Assembly (NCBI RefSeq): GCF_025369935.1 | Contig: NZ_CP104467.1 | Coordinates: forward strand, 5,215,001 to 5,279,000 | DNA length: 64,000 nt | Direction of reading: 5' to 3' | Origin: Paenibacillus andongensis | GTDB lineage: Bacteria; Bacillota; Bacilli; Paenibacillales; NBRC-103111 | Shown here: one piece after another, positions 35,727-44,230 of the stretch | Position numbering within the stretch: position 1 is the first letter of the stretch | Layout: each line of letters opens with the position of its first letter | Translations under genes and position numbers: made by a program | Notes under the pieces: generated by a model | The model's input: only the letters and a program-made list of their open reading frames with translations | Database searches by the model: none | What the model was told of the DNA's origin: nothing

Positions 35727-36557
35727 CTATTTCAAACCTGCGGAATTGACCGATCCAAGACCTTGCATGAAATACTTTTGTCCGACAAAAAAGATAATCA
35801 GCATGGGTAGCATATAAAGCAGATCAGCCGCCATAAAATAATTCCATTGCGTTGTCCATGTGGATGCGTATGAAGCCATGGAAACAGCTAAAGGCCACTT
35901 GGATTGATCGACCAAATAGATAACAGGTTCCAGATACTGGTTCCAAGAACCCTGAAACGAAAAAATCATCATCGTGATAATAATGGGCATAGACATCGGC
36001 ACAATAACGTTCCATAATATTCGCAATTCATTCGCACCATCTATCTTCGCTGCTTCATCAAAGGATTTTGGAATGGTACTCGAAAATTGAATAAACAAAA
36101 ATGTAAAGGATGCATTCCCAAAAAATGCAGGAACGATGATAGGAAGCCATGTGTTATACCAACCCAGTGATGTGTATAGATGGAATAACGGAATCAAACC
36201 AATAAATCCAGGCAACATCAGACTTCCAACAAATAAAGAAAACCACATTTTACGACCTGGAAATCTCAAACGACCTAGGCCATACCCTACTAGAATAGAG
36301 CTAATAATCTGCCCGATTGTACATAGGACTGCAATAATCATTGAATTTGAAAACGCTTTCCAAAAATGAATTTGTTCAGTACCAATTACAAAGTTTTCCC
36401 AATTGAATTCTTTAGGATACCAATCAGGCGGAAGACTGAATACATCATCGTTTCCCTTTAGCGCTATAATGATCATCCAAAATAATGGATATAACATCGA
36501 GATGGATCCAACTGTTAGAATTAGAAATCGGAGTACTTGAAAACCAGAATTCTTCAA
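35727..36557 (-). CDS. ABC sugar importer permease, MalG type (mannan cassette)
   Basis: 276 residues, six predicted helices. The EAA loop is DEAAKIDGANELRILW. The start is TTG at 36557 with AGAGGTGAG upstream. It lies 13 bp after the MalF-type permease. With that protein it forms the channel for the binder at 34270-35622. Confidence 0.9.
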   Translation of the reverse strand: MKNSGFQVLRFLILTVGSISMLYPLFWMIIIALKGNDDVFSLPPDWYPKEFNWENFVIGTEQIHFWKAFSNSMIIAVLCTIGQIISSILVGYGLGRLRFPGRKMWFSLFVGSLMLPGFIGLIPLFHLYTSLGWYNTWLPIIVPAFFGNASFTFLFIQFSSTIPKSFDEAAKIDGANELRILWNVIVPMSMPIIITMMIFSFQGSWNQYLEPVIYLVDQSKWPLAVSMASYASTWTTQWNYFMAADLLYMLPMLIIFFVGQKYFMQGLGSVNSAGLK

Positions 36558-36570
36558 ACCGTCTCACCTC

Positions 36571-37473
36571 TTATCTATTGTCATTTTCGTAATAAACATA
36601 GCGATTGGAAAATTTATATGTAATCAATGTAAATAGCATAATGATGGCAAACAGGATACTGACTTCTGAAATCGCGTAGCCGAACATCTTTTCATTGAAG
36701 GCATCCTTAAATATTTTAAAGTTAAGAAGCATAGTGGAAAAATTAGGTCCTCCATTCGTTAATACAAGTACTTGAGTGAACCCTTGGAAAGCTCCAATAA
36801 TCCCTAAGATGAGTTGAAGAAAAAGAATTGGAGTAATCATCGGGATGGTAATCTTGATAAAGCTCATCCACCTTGTGGCTCCATCTACTTGTGCGGCTTC
36901 ATAAAAGTCCTGCGGGACAGATTGGAGACCACTTAAAAAAATAATCATCGTACCTCCAACCTGCCATAATCCGTTAATAATAACTGAGATCAAAGCTGTA
37001 TGTTCATCCGTCAACCAAGTTCCCTGAGGGAGTCCCAGCAAATTTAAGATTTGATTGGCAAGGCCATATTGGGGTTGATATATAAACTTCCATAGGGTCA
37101 ACGATGCAATAATGGGCAGGACAGTGGGCAAGTAATAAAAAGTGCGAAAATACTTAATGCCCGGAAGATTTTTATTTAAAAGCACTGCTAATAGAAGACC
37201 CAGTGCTAGTGAAGCAGGAACACTAAAAATTACAAAATAAAAGGTTACTTTAATAGAAGTCCAGAAAGCAGGGTCCGTTGTAAACATATATTTGTAATTT
37301 TCAACCCCGACAAATTTTGGTTTATTAAAGCCATCCCATTCTGTTAAAGCATAATAAAATGAGGTTATGAGCGGGTAAGCAACAAACACACTAAAGCCGA
37401 TAATAGAAGGTAAAATGAATAAATAACCGGTGATCAAGGCTTTTAATTTCTTTTTTTGCACGATTGCTTTCAA
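36571..37473 (-). CDS. ABC sugar importer permease, MalF/UgpA type (mannan cassette)
   Basis: 300 residues, six predicted helices, EAA loop YEAAQVDGATRWMSF. The start is TTG at 37473, with AAGGAGG upstream. It begins 31 bp after the GH125 relic and may use the promoter beyond it at 37744-37773. No ATPase is encoded in the cassette. Confidence 0.9.
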   Translation of the reverse strand: MKAIVQKKKLKALITGYLFILPSIIGFSVFVAYPLITSFYYALTEWDGFNKPKFVGVENYKYMFTTDPAFWTSIKVTFYFVIFSVPASLALGLLLAVLLNKNLPGIKYFRTFYYLPTVLPIIASLTLWKFIYQPQYGLANQILNLLGLPQGTWLTDEHTALISVIINGLWQVGGTMIIFLSGLQSVPQDFYEAAQVDGATRWMSFIKITIPMITPILFLQLILGIIGAFQGFTQVLVLTNGGPNFSTMLLNFKIFKDAFNEKMFGYAISEVSILFAIIMLFTLITYKFSNRYVYYENDNR

Positions 37474-37503
37474 TATGATACCTCCTTTATCAATTCCCTT
37501 TGT

Positions 37504-37655
37504 TCAGCCCATTTCATGCATAAATCCTGTTCCTGCATTCGTTTGAAGCAGCATTTGAATAATGGCATCCTGCTCTTTGTGATCCCTCGATGTAAGCCCT
37601 TGCATAATTAGGCCGCCTAAAACCCGACCATACCATGCCCGTATAATTCGTTCGA
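37504..37655 (-). pseudogene. Relic of a GH125 alpha-1,6-mannosidase gene
   Basis: Two short segments recall conserved GH125 blocks but lie in different frames. The upstream one reads NYTGMVWSGFR, the block that begins the family's active-site region. The downstream one reads GLIMQGLTSRDHKEQDAIIQ and continues to AGTGFMHE before a stop, the block near the family's C-terminus. Intact GH125 proteins are about 430 residues; here more than 100 residues between the blocks and the whole N-terminal part are missing. GH125 enzymes are exo-alpha-1,6-mannosidases, which fits the GH76 endo-mannanase at the other end of the operon. The remnant lies between the operon promoter and the first permease, so it was probably once the first gene. 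The family call is from memory of its motifs. Confidence 0.6.
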
Positions 37656-37743
37656 GTCCCCTTTCCTTTAAAAGGAATCGTATCCGAAGGCAGCACCTCG
37701 TTGTTAGTTAATATAAATATTGATATATACATGTTATGTGTTT

Positions 37744-37773
37744 AGTATATTGTCACCTGTAACATTATGTCAA
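37744..37773 (-). promoter_or_regulatory. Predicted promoter of the mannan operon
   Basis: On the minus strand: -35 TTGACA (37768-37773), 18-bp spacer, -10 TATACT (37744-37749). ATGTTA (37731-37736) and TAACAT (37760-37765) form an inverted pair around the -10 and could be part of an operator for the divergent GntR/LacI-type regulator. Confidence 0.55.
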
Positions 37774-37894
37774 TATAATTTTATTCATTGATTTTGGTCA
37801 TTAATTTAGCGCCATGATTAGTTTAATTGTATTGTATTCGCAAAAATTAAATAGTATATTAGGTATATCATTAAATAAGCGAAGGATGTTTTAT

Positions 37895-39019
37895 ATGGCA
37901 ATTCCACTCTACGAACAGATTTACCAACATATATGGAACGAAATAAAAAGTGGCGTACTGAAAGAAGGGGATCGTATCCCTACCGAGCTAGAACTAGCAG
38001 ATCAATTCCATGTCAGCCGCATTACAACAAAAAAATCCTTGGAAATGTTAGCACAAGCCGGTTTAATTGAGCGTCATCGCGGCAGAGGCTCCTATGTAAG
38101 CAGTCATTTACCAGAACTGCAATCCTTAGCTTTGACAGAAGGAATGGCGGATATGGAACAACCTATTTCAGACGACTGGCGCTTAATAGGGGTCATTTTA
38201 CCGGATTTCTCAGAATCTTATGGTGCAAAAATGCTGCGGGCAATTGAACGTGAATGCACCAAACTTCGTATTCGGATGATTTTAAAACTAACCAATGATC
38301 TAAGAGAAGAAGAGGAAATCGCGATTCGCACACTTGTAAAAATGGGGATTGATGGATTAATTGTTTATCCTATTCATGGAGAGCATTACAACGGAGAGCT
38401 TTTGAAGCTTGTCTTAAATGATTTCCCGCTAGTCCTACTCGATCGCTATTTAAAAGGAATTAATGCTTGTTCGGTATGTACAAACAATAAAAAAGCAGCG
38501 CAAGAACTCACAGACTATTTACTTGATAAACAACATAAACATATTGCCTTTGTTTCTACTCCTCCAGAAAATACATCTACCATTGAAGAAAGAGTTCATG
38601 GGTATACAGATGCATTACTGCACCGAGGGATGGGTATAGACAAGCAGTATTTTATTACAAATTTAAGTGCTACACTTCCAAATCAATTGAACAAGGACTC
38701 CAACATTTTGGAAGACCGTGAAATCATATCTCAATTCATTATGAGAAATCCGCAAATCACAGCGTTCGTGGTAGGTGAATATTTATTAGCTATCCATTTA
38801 CGACAGGTATTAAATAAACTAGGTTTACTCACGAAATACGAAATCGTTTGTTTCGACTCACCAGACGATCTATTTGAAGAACCTATGTTCAGTTTCATTC
38901 GTCAAAATGAAGTAGAGATGGGAATAAATGCTGTAAATTTGATGCAAATGCAGTGGGGTGGAACCACCGTTCCTACGCAAACACTAGTAGCCCATACATT
39001 TGTAAAGCGAATGGATTGA
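37895..39019 (+). CDS. GntR-type repressor with LacI-like sugar-binding domain (AraR type)
   Basis: 374 residues from the ATG at 37895, chosen for AAGGA 8 nt upstream; in-frame codons further upstream have no ribosome binding site. The winged helix (PLYEQIYQHIWNE, then ELELADQFHVSRITTKKSLE and GRGSYVS) is GntR; from about residue 95 it continues as a periplasmic-binding-protein-like domain (IGVILPDFSESYGAKML, GIDGLIVYP, LVLLDRYL). This fusion is the AraR layout. It is divergent from the mannan cassette and is likely to repress it until a sugar binds. Confidence 0.9.
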   Translation: MAIPLYEQIYQHIWNEIKSGVLKEGDRIPTELELADQFHVSRITTKKSLEMLAQAGLIERHRGRGSYVSSHLPELQSLALTEGMADMEQPISDDWRLIGVILPDFSESYGAKMLRAIERECTKLRIRMILKLTNDLREEEEIAIRTLVKMGIDGLIVYPIHGEHYNGELLKLVLNDFPLVLLDRYLKGINACSVCTNNKKAAQELTDYLLDKQHKHIAFVSTPPENTSTIEERVHGYTDALLHRGMGIDKQYFITNLSATLPNQLNKDSNILEDREIISQFIMRNPQITAFVVGEYLLAIHLRQVLNKLGLLTKYEIVCFDSPDDLFEEPMFSFIRQNEVEMGINAVNLMQMQWGGTTVPTQTLVAHTFVKRMD

Positions 39020-39088
39020 TGGCAGCAACTTTGCTCACGTGGGCTCACGCCCCTCCTTAATGATTTATTTTTTTATTGTGAAAACAAA

Positions 39089-39113
39089 AAAAATCGCTTT
39101 TGAAAGCGATTTT
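39089..39113. terminator. Bidirectional terminator between convergent genes
   Basis: AAATCGCTTT and AAAGCGATTT pair around two bases, flanked by an A-run on the left and T residues on the right, between the repressor and the next permease gene. Confidence 0.75.
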
Positions 39114-39171
39114 CAGAAGATACTTATTTATGTTTGTTATTTACTTTTAAATTATGTTATAGTTTTTTATC

Positions 39172-39981
39172 TTATCCTTTTATCGCACCGTCGGCCATCC
39201 CTTTAATAAAGTATTTCTGTAAGAATAAATAGACCACGGTAATAGGAAGCATGCCCATTAAGCAACCGGCTGCCACCCAGTTGATATTGCTTTGGAACTG
39301 TGAAATAAACATGGAGAGAACAACCGGAATGGTTTGAACCTCTCTCTTTTGCAGAAAGAACAAGGAGAACTGATAATCATTCCATACCTGTACGCCGATA
39401 AGAATGACAATCGTGGCTGTAATCGGCTTTAACAATGGCAATATGAGCTTAAAGAAAATGGTGAATTTATTGCAGCCATCGATTAGACCTGCCTCATCCA
39501 ATTCTTTGGGAATGGTACTCACGAAGCCTGTATATAAGAAGATCGTCATTGGCAGAGCAAAGGTCACTTGCGTCAATGAAATCGCCCAATACGTGTTTAC
39601 ACCGCCTAAGTCTACAATCAGCTTATACAGTGGTACGAGAATTGTCAGTGCAGGAACGATGAGACAAGACACGCAAAGTGTGTATACGAAATTGTTCAAT
39701 TTGGTTCGATTCCGCGCGAGCGGATACGATGCGATGGAGCCGAGCACGATGACCAATACCAAAACTATGGCTGTAATGATCACATTGTTCAAGATCGCTT
39801 TCCCCAAATGTGCTGCTTTCCAGACCTCCACAAAATTAGACAGACGCCATGTATGTGCCGGAAGCCACTTTGAACTGACTTCTATTCCACTTTTGAATGA
39901 CATATTAACGAGGATATAAAAAGGAAGAATATGAACAATAGCTATCACACTGATGAGAATAGTTTTCATTATTCTACTCAT
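39172..39981 (-). CDS. ABC sugar importer permease, MalG type (fourth cassette)
   Basis: 269 residues, six predicted helices. The EAA loop is DEAGLIDGCNKFTIFF, and the end is KYFIKGMADGAIKG. The start ATG overlaps the stop of the upstream permease (ATGA). It forms the channel with that protein and is served by the binder at 40946-42271. Confidence 0.9.
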   Translation of the reverse strand: MSRIMKTILISVIAIVHILPFYILVNMSFKSGIEVSSKWLPAHTWRLSNFVEVWKAAHLGKAILNNVIITAIVLVLVIVLGSIASYPLARNRTKLNNFVYTLCVSCLIVPALTILVPLYKLIVDLGGVNTYWAISLTQVTFALPMTIFLYTGFVSTIPKELDEAGLIDGCNKFTIFFKLILPLLKPITATIVILIGVQVWNDYQFSLFFLQKREVQTIPVVLSMFISQFQSNINWVAAGCLMGMLPITVVYLFLQKYFIKGMADGAIKG

Positions 39982-40850
39982 AGACTCACTTCCTTTTTAC
40001 GTAACAGACTAAGCGTCGTTAAACTGACGATACCAATGAACAGAAACATAACGTTGCCAAGCGCAGCCGCATATCCAGCGTCTTGCCTTGCAAAGTACAG
40101 ATTATACATCATTGTGGATAAAGATTGTGTTGCATAGCCCGGACCACCGTTCGTCATTGCGACAATAACATCGAATAACTTAAGTCCCCCAATTATGTTC
40201 ACGACCACATTGACTGTAATTGAAGGCATAAGAAGCGGAAGCGTAACATTTCTAAATTTAGATAACCACTTTGCGCCATCTATGGATGCTGCTTCATAGT
40301 AATCTTTCGGAATGGATTGAAGTCCAGCCAAGTAAATAATCATCGCCACACCCATAAACTGGTACGTATTGACAAAAGTGATAATCCATACCGCCACTTG
40401 GCCTTTTGAAAGCCAGTCTACGGGAGATTGCTGAAGTAATATCACAATGTCATTAATAGCTCCACCATCATATTGGAAAAAGAAATACCATATGTATCCC
40501 ATAATTAAAGGGCTAATAATAACGGGCAGATAAACAATGGTCCTTACCAAACCCTTCCCTCTTATTTGTTGATCCAGAAATAGCGCATAGCCAAGGCCGA
40601 GCAAATTTTGAAATAATGTGCTTCCAAGTCCATAAATTAAAGTATTCTTCATCGTTAGAACAATTTTTTTGTCGGTGAACAATTGAGCATACTTATCCCA
40701 GCCAACGAAATTGAAACTAGGCGAATAGCCATCCCAATCCGTAAAAGAAATTCTTATCCCTTTAAACAAGGGAAAAAAAATAAATAAAGCAAATAACAAC
40801 AAAGCTGGGATGTACATAATATTAATCGCGTTTTTCCGCACAGTATTCAT
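39978..40850 (-). CDS. ABC sugar importer permease, MalF type (fourth cassette)
   Basis: 290 residues from the ATG at 40850, which has AGGAGGAG upstream; a longer frame starting at 40916 lacks this. Six predicted helices; EAA loop YEAASIDGAKWLSKF. It follows the binder gene by 95 bp and precedes the MalG-type permease by a 4-bp overlap. Confidence 0.9.
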   Translation of the reverse strand: MNTVRKNAINIMYIPALLLFALFIFFPLFKGIRISFTDWDGYSPSFNFVGWDKYAQLFTDKKIVLTMKNTLIYGLGSTLFQNLLGLGYALFLDQQIRGKGLVRTIVYLPVIISPLIMGYIWYFFFQYDGGAINDIVILLQQSPVDWLSKGQVAVWIITFVNTYQFMGVAMIIYLAGLQSIPKDYYEAASIDGAKWLSKFRNVTLPLLMPSITVNVVVNIIGGLKLFDVIVAMTNGGPGYATQSLSTMMYNLYFARQDAGYAAALGNVMFLFIGIVSLTTLSLLRKKEVSL

Positions 40851-40945
40851 TCTGTCTCTCCTCCTATACCATCTACGGTGGAAGAAAATAGCCCATGACA
40901 ATAAACGCTCTGTCACGGGCTCTTTACTTACCTTCTTCGCCTCAT

Positions 40946-42271
40946 TTATTTCGTTGCTGCTGCACGTAGACGTGTAAATTCTTTTTTCATATTTTCAGAG
41001 AATTCTTTGGCTGTAATTCCGCCTGCAATGATGTCCTGCCCATTTTTGCACATTACATCCCACATACCATTTGGCAAATAAACACGGTCAAAGTAAGGAA
41101 GTACACGTACATCTTTATACTGCTCATAGAATTTGCTTAGATCCCCTGCATTCACTTTCGTACCTTTAATTCCAGAAGGAAGCGCATTGGAAGCAGCTAC
41201 GAGTTCAGCATTTTCAGGCTTTGCATAATAGGCTACAAACTTTTTGGCAGCTTCGCTGTTTTTAGAGTTTTTCCAAACACCCCATGTTGTTTTCTCTCCA
41301 CCTACAAAGGAAGGTGTGTCACCTTCAATGACAGATGGAATCGGCATAAAGGCAGCATTCAACTGAGGATTCACTTTCTTAGCCTCTTCAATGACATAAG
41401 CTCCGTAGAAGAGGAAAGCTGTTTTACCTTCTGCCAATGCTTTCGCATCATCATTGTATTTCGCTGTTAGCACGTCTTTGTTTAAGTATCCCTTTTTGTA
41501 GAGATCATAGAACATTTGGGCAAATTTATCCCAGTTCGTCCAGTCAAAACTGCCGTCCAAAAAGGCGGATGCGCTGTTGGTCTTAGCACTTGCATAAAGC
41601 GGGTTTGCAAAATAATCGAAATATTGGCCAACCGGCCAGTTATCCGATCCACCCATATGGAAAGGTGTTACGGCACCGTTACTTTTGGTTTTGATTGTCT
41701 CTGCTGCTTGCATCAATTGATCGTACGTTTTTGGAACTTCAATATTGTATTTAGCAAGCACATCCGAATTGTAGACGATACCTGATTTATCTTGATCCAT
41801 AGGCAGCGCATATACTTTACCTTTATCATCGGTTACTGCAGGTTTGATGGCATCATCGAGCGTTCCTGCCCAAGCTTGATCTTTCAAATCTGCGAGAAAC
41901 TCGCCATATCTGATTTTGGCCCAGCCGTGTGTGGAGAAAACATCCGGCATATCATTGCTTGCCATCTTCACTTTCATCATGTTCTCATAGTCTTTACCTG
42001 GTGCGCTGAATTCAACTTTAATCGTAGGATTTTCCTTCATGAAATTATCCGCGATCGTTTGTAATACTTTGGCTTGTTCACCGACAACGTTAGTTGCCAC
42101 TGCAATCGTTACTGGCTTGGCCGCCTCTTTGCTTTCTTCTTTTTTTGCTTCAGTCGTTGCAACAGGCTTGGTATCAGGTGTCGGTGTCGGCTTCGCCGTA
42201 CCGCATGCGGATATAATCCCCATGGACACTGACAAAATACAAGCAACGGATATCCATTTTAGATTTTTCAC
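40946..42271 (-). CDS. Sugar-binding lipoprotein of the fourth cassette
   Basis: 441 residues from GTG at 42271, which has GAGGGGGAT upstream and begins a proper signal peptide (VKNLKWISVACILSV, lipobox IISACG). A longer frame from 42412 would run through the promoter and has no ribosome binding site. A Pro/Thr/Glu-rich linker follows, then a family-1 binding domain with MKVKMASNDMPDVFSTHGW. It is the first gene of the operon and is divergent from a kinase/regulator pair. The substrate is unknown. Confidence 0.9.
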   Translation of the reverse strand: MKNLKWISVACILSVSMGIISACGTAKPTPTPDTKPVATTEAKKEESKEAAKPVTIAVATNVVGEQAKVLQTIADNFMKENPTIKVEFSAPGKDYENMMKVKMASNDMPDVFSTHGWAKIRYGEFLADLKDQAWAGTLDDAIKPAVTDDKGKVYALPMDQDKSGIVYNSDVLAKYNIEVPKTYDQLMQAAETIKTKSNGAVTPFHMGGSDNWPVGQYFDYFANPLYASAKTNSASAFLDGSFDWTNWDKFAQMFYDLYKKGYLNKDVLTAKYNDDAKALAEGKTAFLFYGAYVIEEAKKVNPQLNAAFMPIPSVIEGDTPSFVGGEKTTWGVWKNSKNSEAAKKFVAYYAKPENAELVAASNALPSGIKGTKVNAGDLSKFYEQYKDVRVLPYFDRVYLPNGMWDVMCKNGQDIIAGGITAKEFSENMKKEFTRLRAAATK

Positions 42272-42299
42272 TCGTTTATCCCCCTCTAGTAGATACGTT

Positions 42300-42327
42300 T
42301 CGTAACTGCTTACATTCTTATCGTAAC
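42300..42327. promoter_or_regulatory. Direct repeat between binder and kinase genes
   Basis: TCGTAAC occurs at 42300-42306 and 42321-42327, an offset of exactly 21 bp, which fits binding of an AraC-class dimer. It lies 29-56 bp before the binder start. Candidate operator for the response regulator at 44227-45726. Confidence 0.45.
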
Positions 42328-42397
42328 ATGAATGATGGCGTTTACAATAATTCAAATCTACACTGAGATTGCTGTTTTCTACAATTTCCGCTTTATA

Positions 42398-42426
42398 TTG
42401 ACACGTCTTCATCCTAGCGATATTCT
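42398..42426 (+). promoter_or_regulatory. Sigma-A promoter of the third kinase/regulator operon
   Basis: -35 TTGACA (42398-42403), 17-bp spacer, -10 TATTCT (42421-42426), about 60 bp before the kinase ATG. A weak catabolite-response-like sequence (AGGAAACGCTTACG) follows at about 42432. Confidence 0.65.
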
Positions 42427-42487
42427 TACCTTGAGGAAACGCTTACGCGACATTGTACCTAACGGAACACAGCAGGGAGGCAGGATC

Positions 42488-44230
42488 ATGTCAATCAATT
42501 TGTCTCTCCGCAGCAAATTGGCTATTATTTTTATCGTCACGATTGTTGGTCCATTTCTTACGCTCGCTATTATCTTGCCTTCTTACTTTAAACATTTGAT
42601 TAGCGCTGAAACACAGAAGCTGACATCAGGAGCGATGAACTCTTTATCCAAAAACATTGAAACGTATTTGGATGATTTAGATCGTCTGACATCACTGCCT
42701 TATTACAATGACGATCTGATGCAAGCGCTTAAAATTACGGCATATCAACCCGAGAGCTCACTTGATGATTACACGAAATTAAGAACGAATCGATCTCTCA
42801 ACGGAACTCTTCCTAGTTACCTCATTAATACCAGGAAAGAGATTCTTAATACGTTAATCGTGACGAAAGATGGACAAGGCCATTTGAGCACGAAATTTAA
42901 CTCTGCCGATCTTTTGCCGAACTTTCCGTTTACGAAGCAAAGCTGGTACAAGAAAGCACTCCTTGCCGATGGCCATGCTGCATTTATCGGTTCACATGAT
43001 CAAGACTACTTATCTGGCATAGGCATTAACCGCGTCTTTTCCGTTGCTCGCCTGATTAAAGACCCGGATTCTAGGCAGCCCTTAGCGGTCATACTGGCAG
43101 ATGCGGATTATCGTGCACTTAACCAAATTATCAATGAAGTTTCATTCGACGTGAATGCGAAGATTGCCATCATGGATGAAGACAATCAACTTCTTTATAC
43201 CAGTACCAATCTGCCTGATCATATCATGACACAACTCGCAGACAAAAAAAGCAAAATCTCATGGGATAACCAGAATTATGTTACCCTGACCAAGAAGGTG
43301 GAATCTGCGAAGTGGAACATTGTCGTATTGCTCTCCGAAGCGGAGATGGCCTCCAAAATACGATGGATTTTCATCATAGCCGTGATTGTTTCTGCCGGAG
43401 GGATTTTGGTTACGTTTATTGTCTTTCTCTATTTGACACGCTGGATTGTAACTCCTTTCAAACAAATCAATGACGTCATGACGAAAGCGCGACTAGGAAA
43501 TTTACAAGCACGCTATACCTTGACCGGGAAAGATGAAATTTCGCAGCTAGGTCAGTCGCTCAATAAAATGATCTTCCAATTAGACGATATGATTAACCGA
43601 GAATATAAGACGGCACTAGCGCTTAAAAAAGCGGAGTATCAAGCCTTACAGTCGCAAATTAAACCTCATTTCCTTAACAATGTGTTAACCGGATTTATAG
43701 GCTTAAATCAAATCGGTGAGACTCGGAAACTGGAAGAAGCCATATTAGCTTTGAGCGGCATGCTGCACTATATTTTAGCCAACCACCCACATACGACAAT
43801 CGAGCAGGAATTCGATATTCTACGTGGTTATGCGATGCTCCAAAAGCTTCGCTTTGACGAAAAATTGCAGATTCATATTTATCATGAAAAATCGGTTGGA
43901 GATTTCCAAATTCCTAAATTGATCATTCAACCTTTACTCGAAAACGCAATCATTCATGGCGTTGAACCTTCTCATAAACCATGTACGGTTGAAATCAAGG
44001 CAGCTATTCATATTCAAGAAGAAACGGAGTTTATACGAATTGAAGTTCGCGATGATGGCGTAGGTTTTGAGATAAATTCGAATTCTTCAACAAAGCAGCA
44101 TATAGGCTTATTGAATGTAAAAGCAAGATTACAAATGACTTTTACTGACTCGGTGTTTCGTATACAGAGTAGACCCGGTTATGGAACGACTGTTGTGATT
44201 ACCATTCCGATTAAAGGGGTAAACCAATGA
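42488..44230 (+). CDS. Sensor histidine kinase (third YesM type)
   Basis: 580 residues from the ATG at 42488 (GGGAGG upstream); the longer frame from 42332 runs through the promoter. A membrane helix at about 11-33, a dCache-like sensor domain, a second helix at about 290-310 and HAMP precede the His box LQSQIKPHFLNNVLTGF. The ATPase part shows NAIIHGVEP and DDGVGFEIN. It overlaps its regulator gene by 4 bp and is divergent from the fourth importer cassette, which it presumably controls. Confidence 0.92.
   Translation: MSINLSLRSKLAIIFIVTIVGPFLTLAIILPSYFKHLISAETQKLTSGAMNSLSKNIETYLDDLDRLTSLPYYNDDLMQALKITAYQPESSLDDYTKLRTNRSLNGTLPSYLINTRKEILNTLIVTKDGQGHLSTKFNSADLLPNFPFTKQSWYKKALLADGHAAFIGSHDQDYLSGIGINRVFSVARLIKDPDSRQPLAVILADADYRALNQIINEVSFDVNAKIAIMDEDNQLLYTSTNLPDHIMTQLADKKSKISWDNQNYVTLTKKVESAKWNIVVLLSEAEMASKIRWIFIIAVIVSAGGILVTFIVFLYLTRWIVTPFKQINDVMTKARLGNLQARYTLTGKDEISQLGQSLNKMIFQLDDMINREYKTALALKKAEYQALQSQIKPHFLNNVLTGFIGLNQIGETRKLEEAILALSGMLHYILANHPHTTIEQEFDILRGYAMLQKLRFDEKLQIHIYHEKSVGDFQIPKLIIQPLLENAIIHGVEPSHKPCTVEIKAAIHIQEETEFIRIEVRDDGVGFEINSNSSTKQHIGLLNVKARLQMTFTDSVFRIQSRPGYGTTVVITIPIKGVNQ

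Noticed and set aside
36345..36360. Catabolite-response-like sequence TGAAAACGCTTTCC
   Set aside because: Good match but it lies inside the permease coding region, so regulatory use is doubtful.
37514..37732. An open 72-codon frame on the minus strand upstream of the mannan permease
   Set aside because: Only the middle part recalls GH125, the frame shifts inside the similarity, and the rest is promoter region. Recorded as part of a relic instead of a gene.
42432..42446. Catabolite-response element downstream of the kinase promoter
   Set aside because: Three of 14 positions differ from the consensus; too weak to list as a site.
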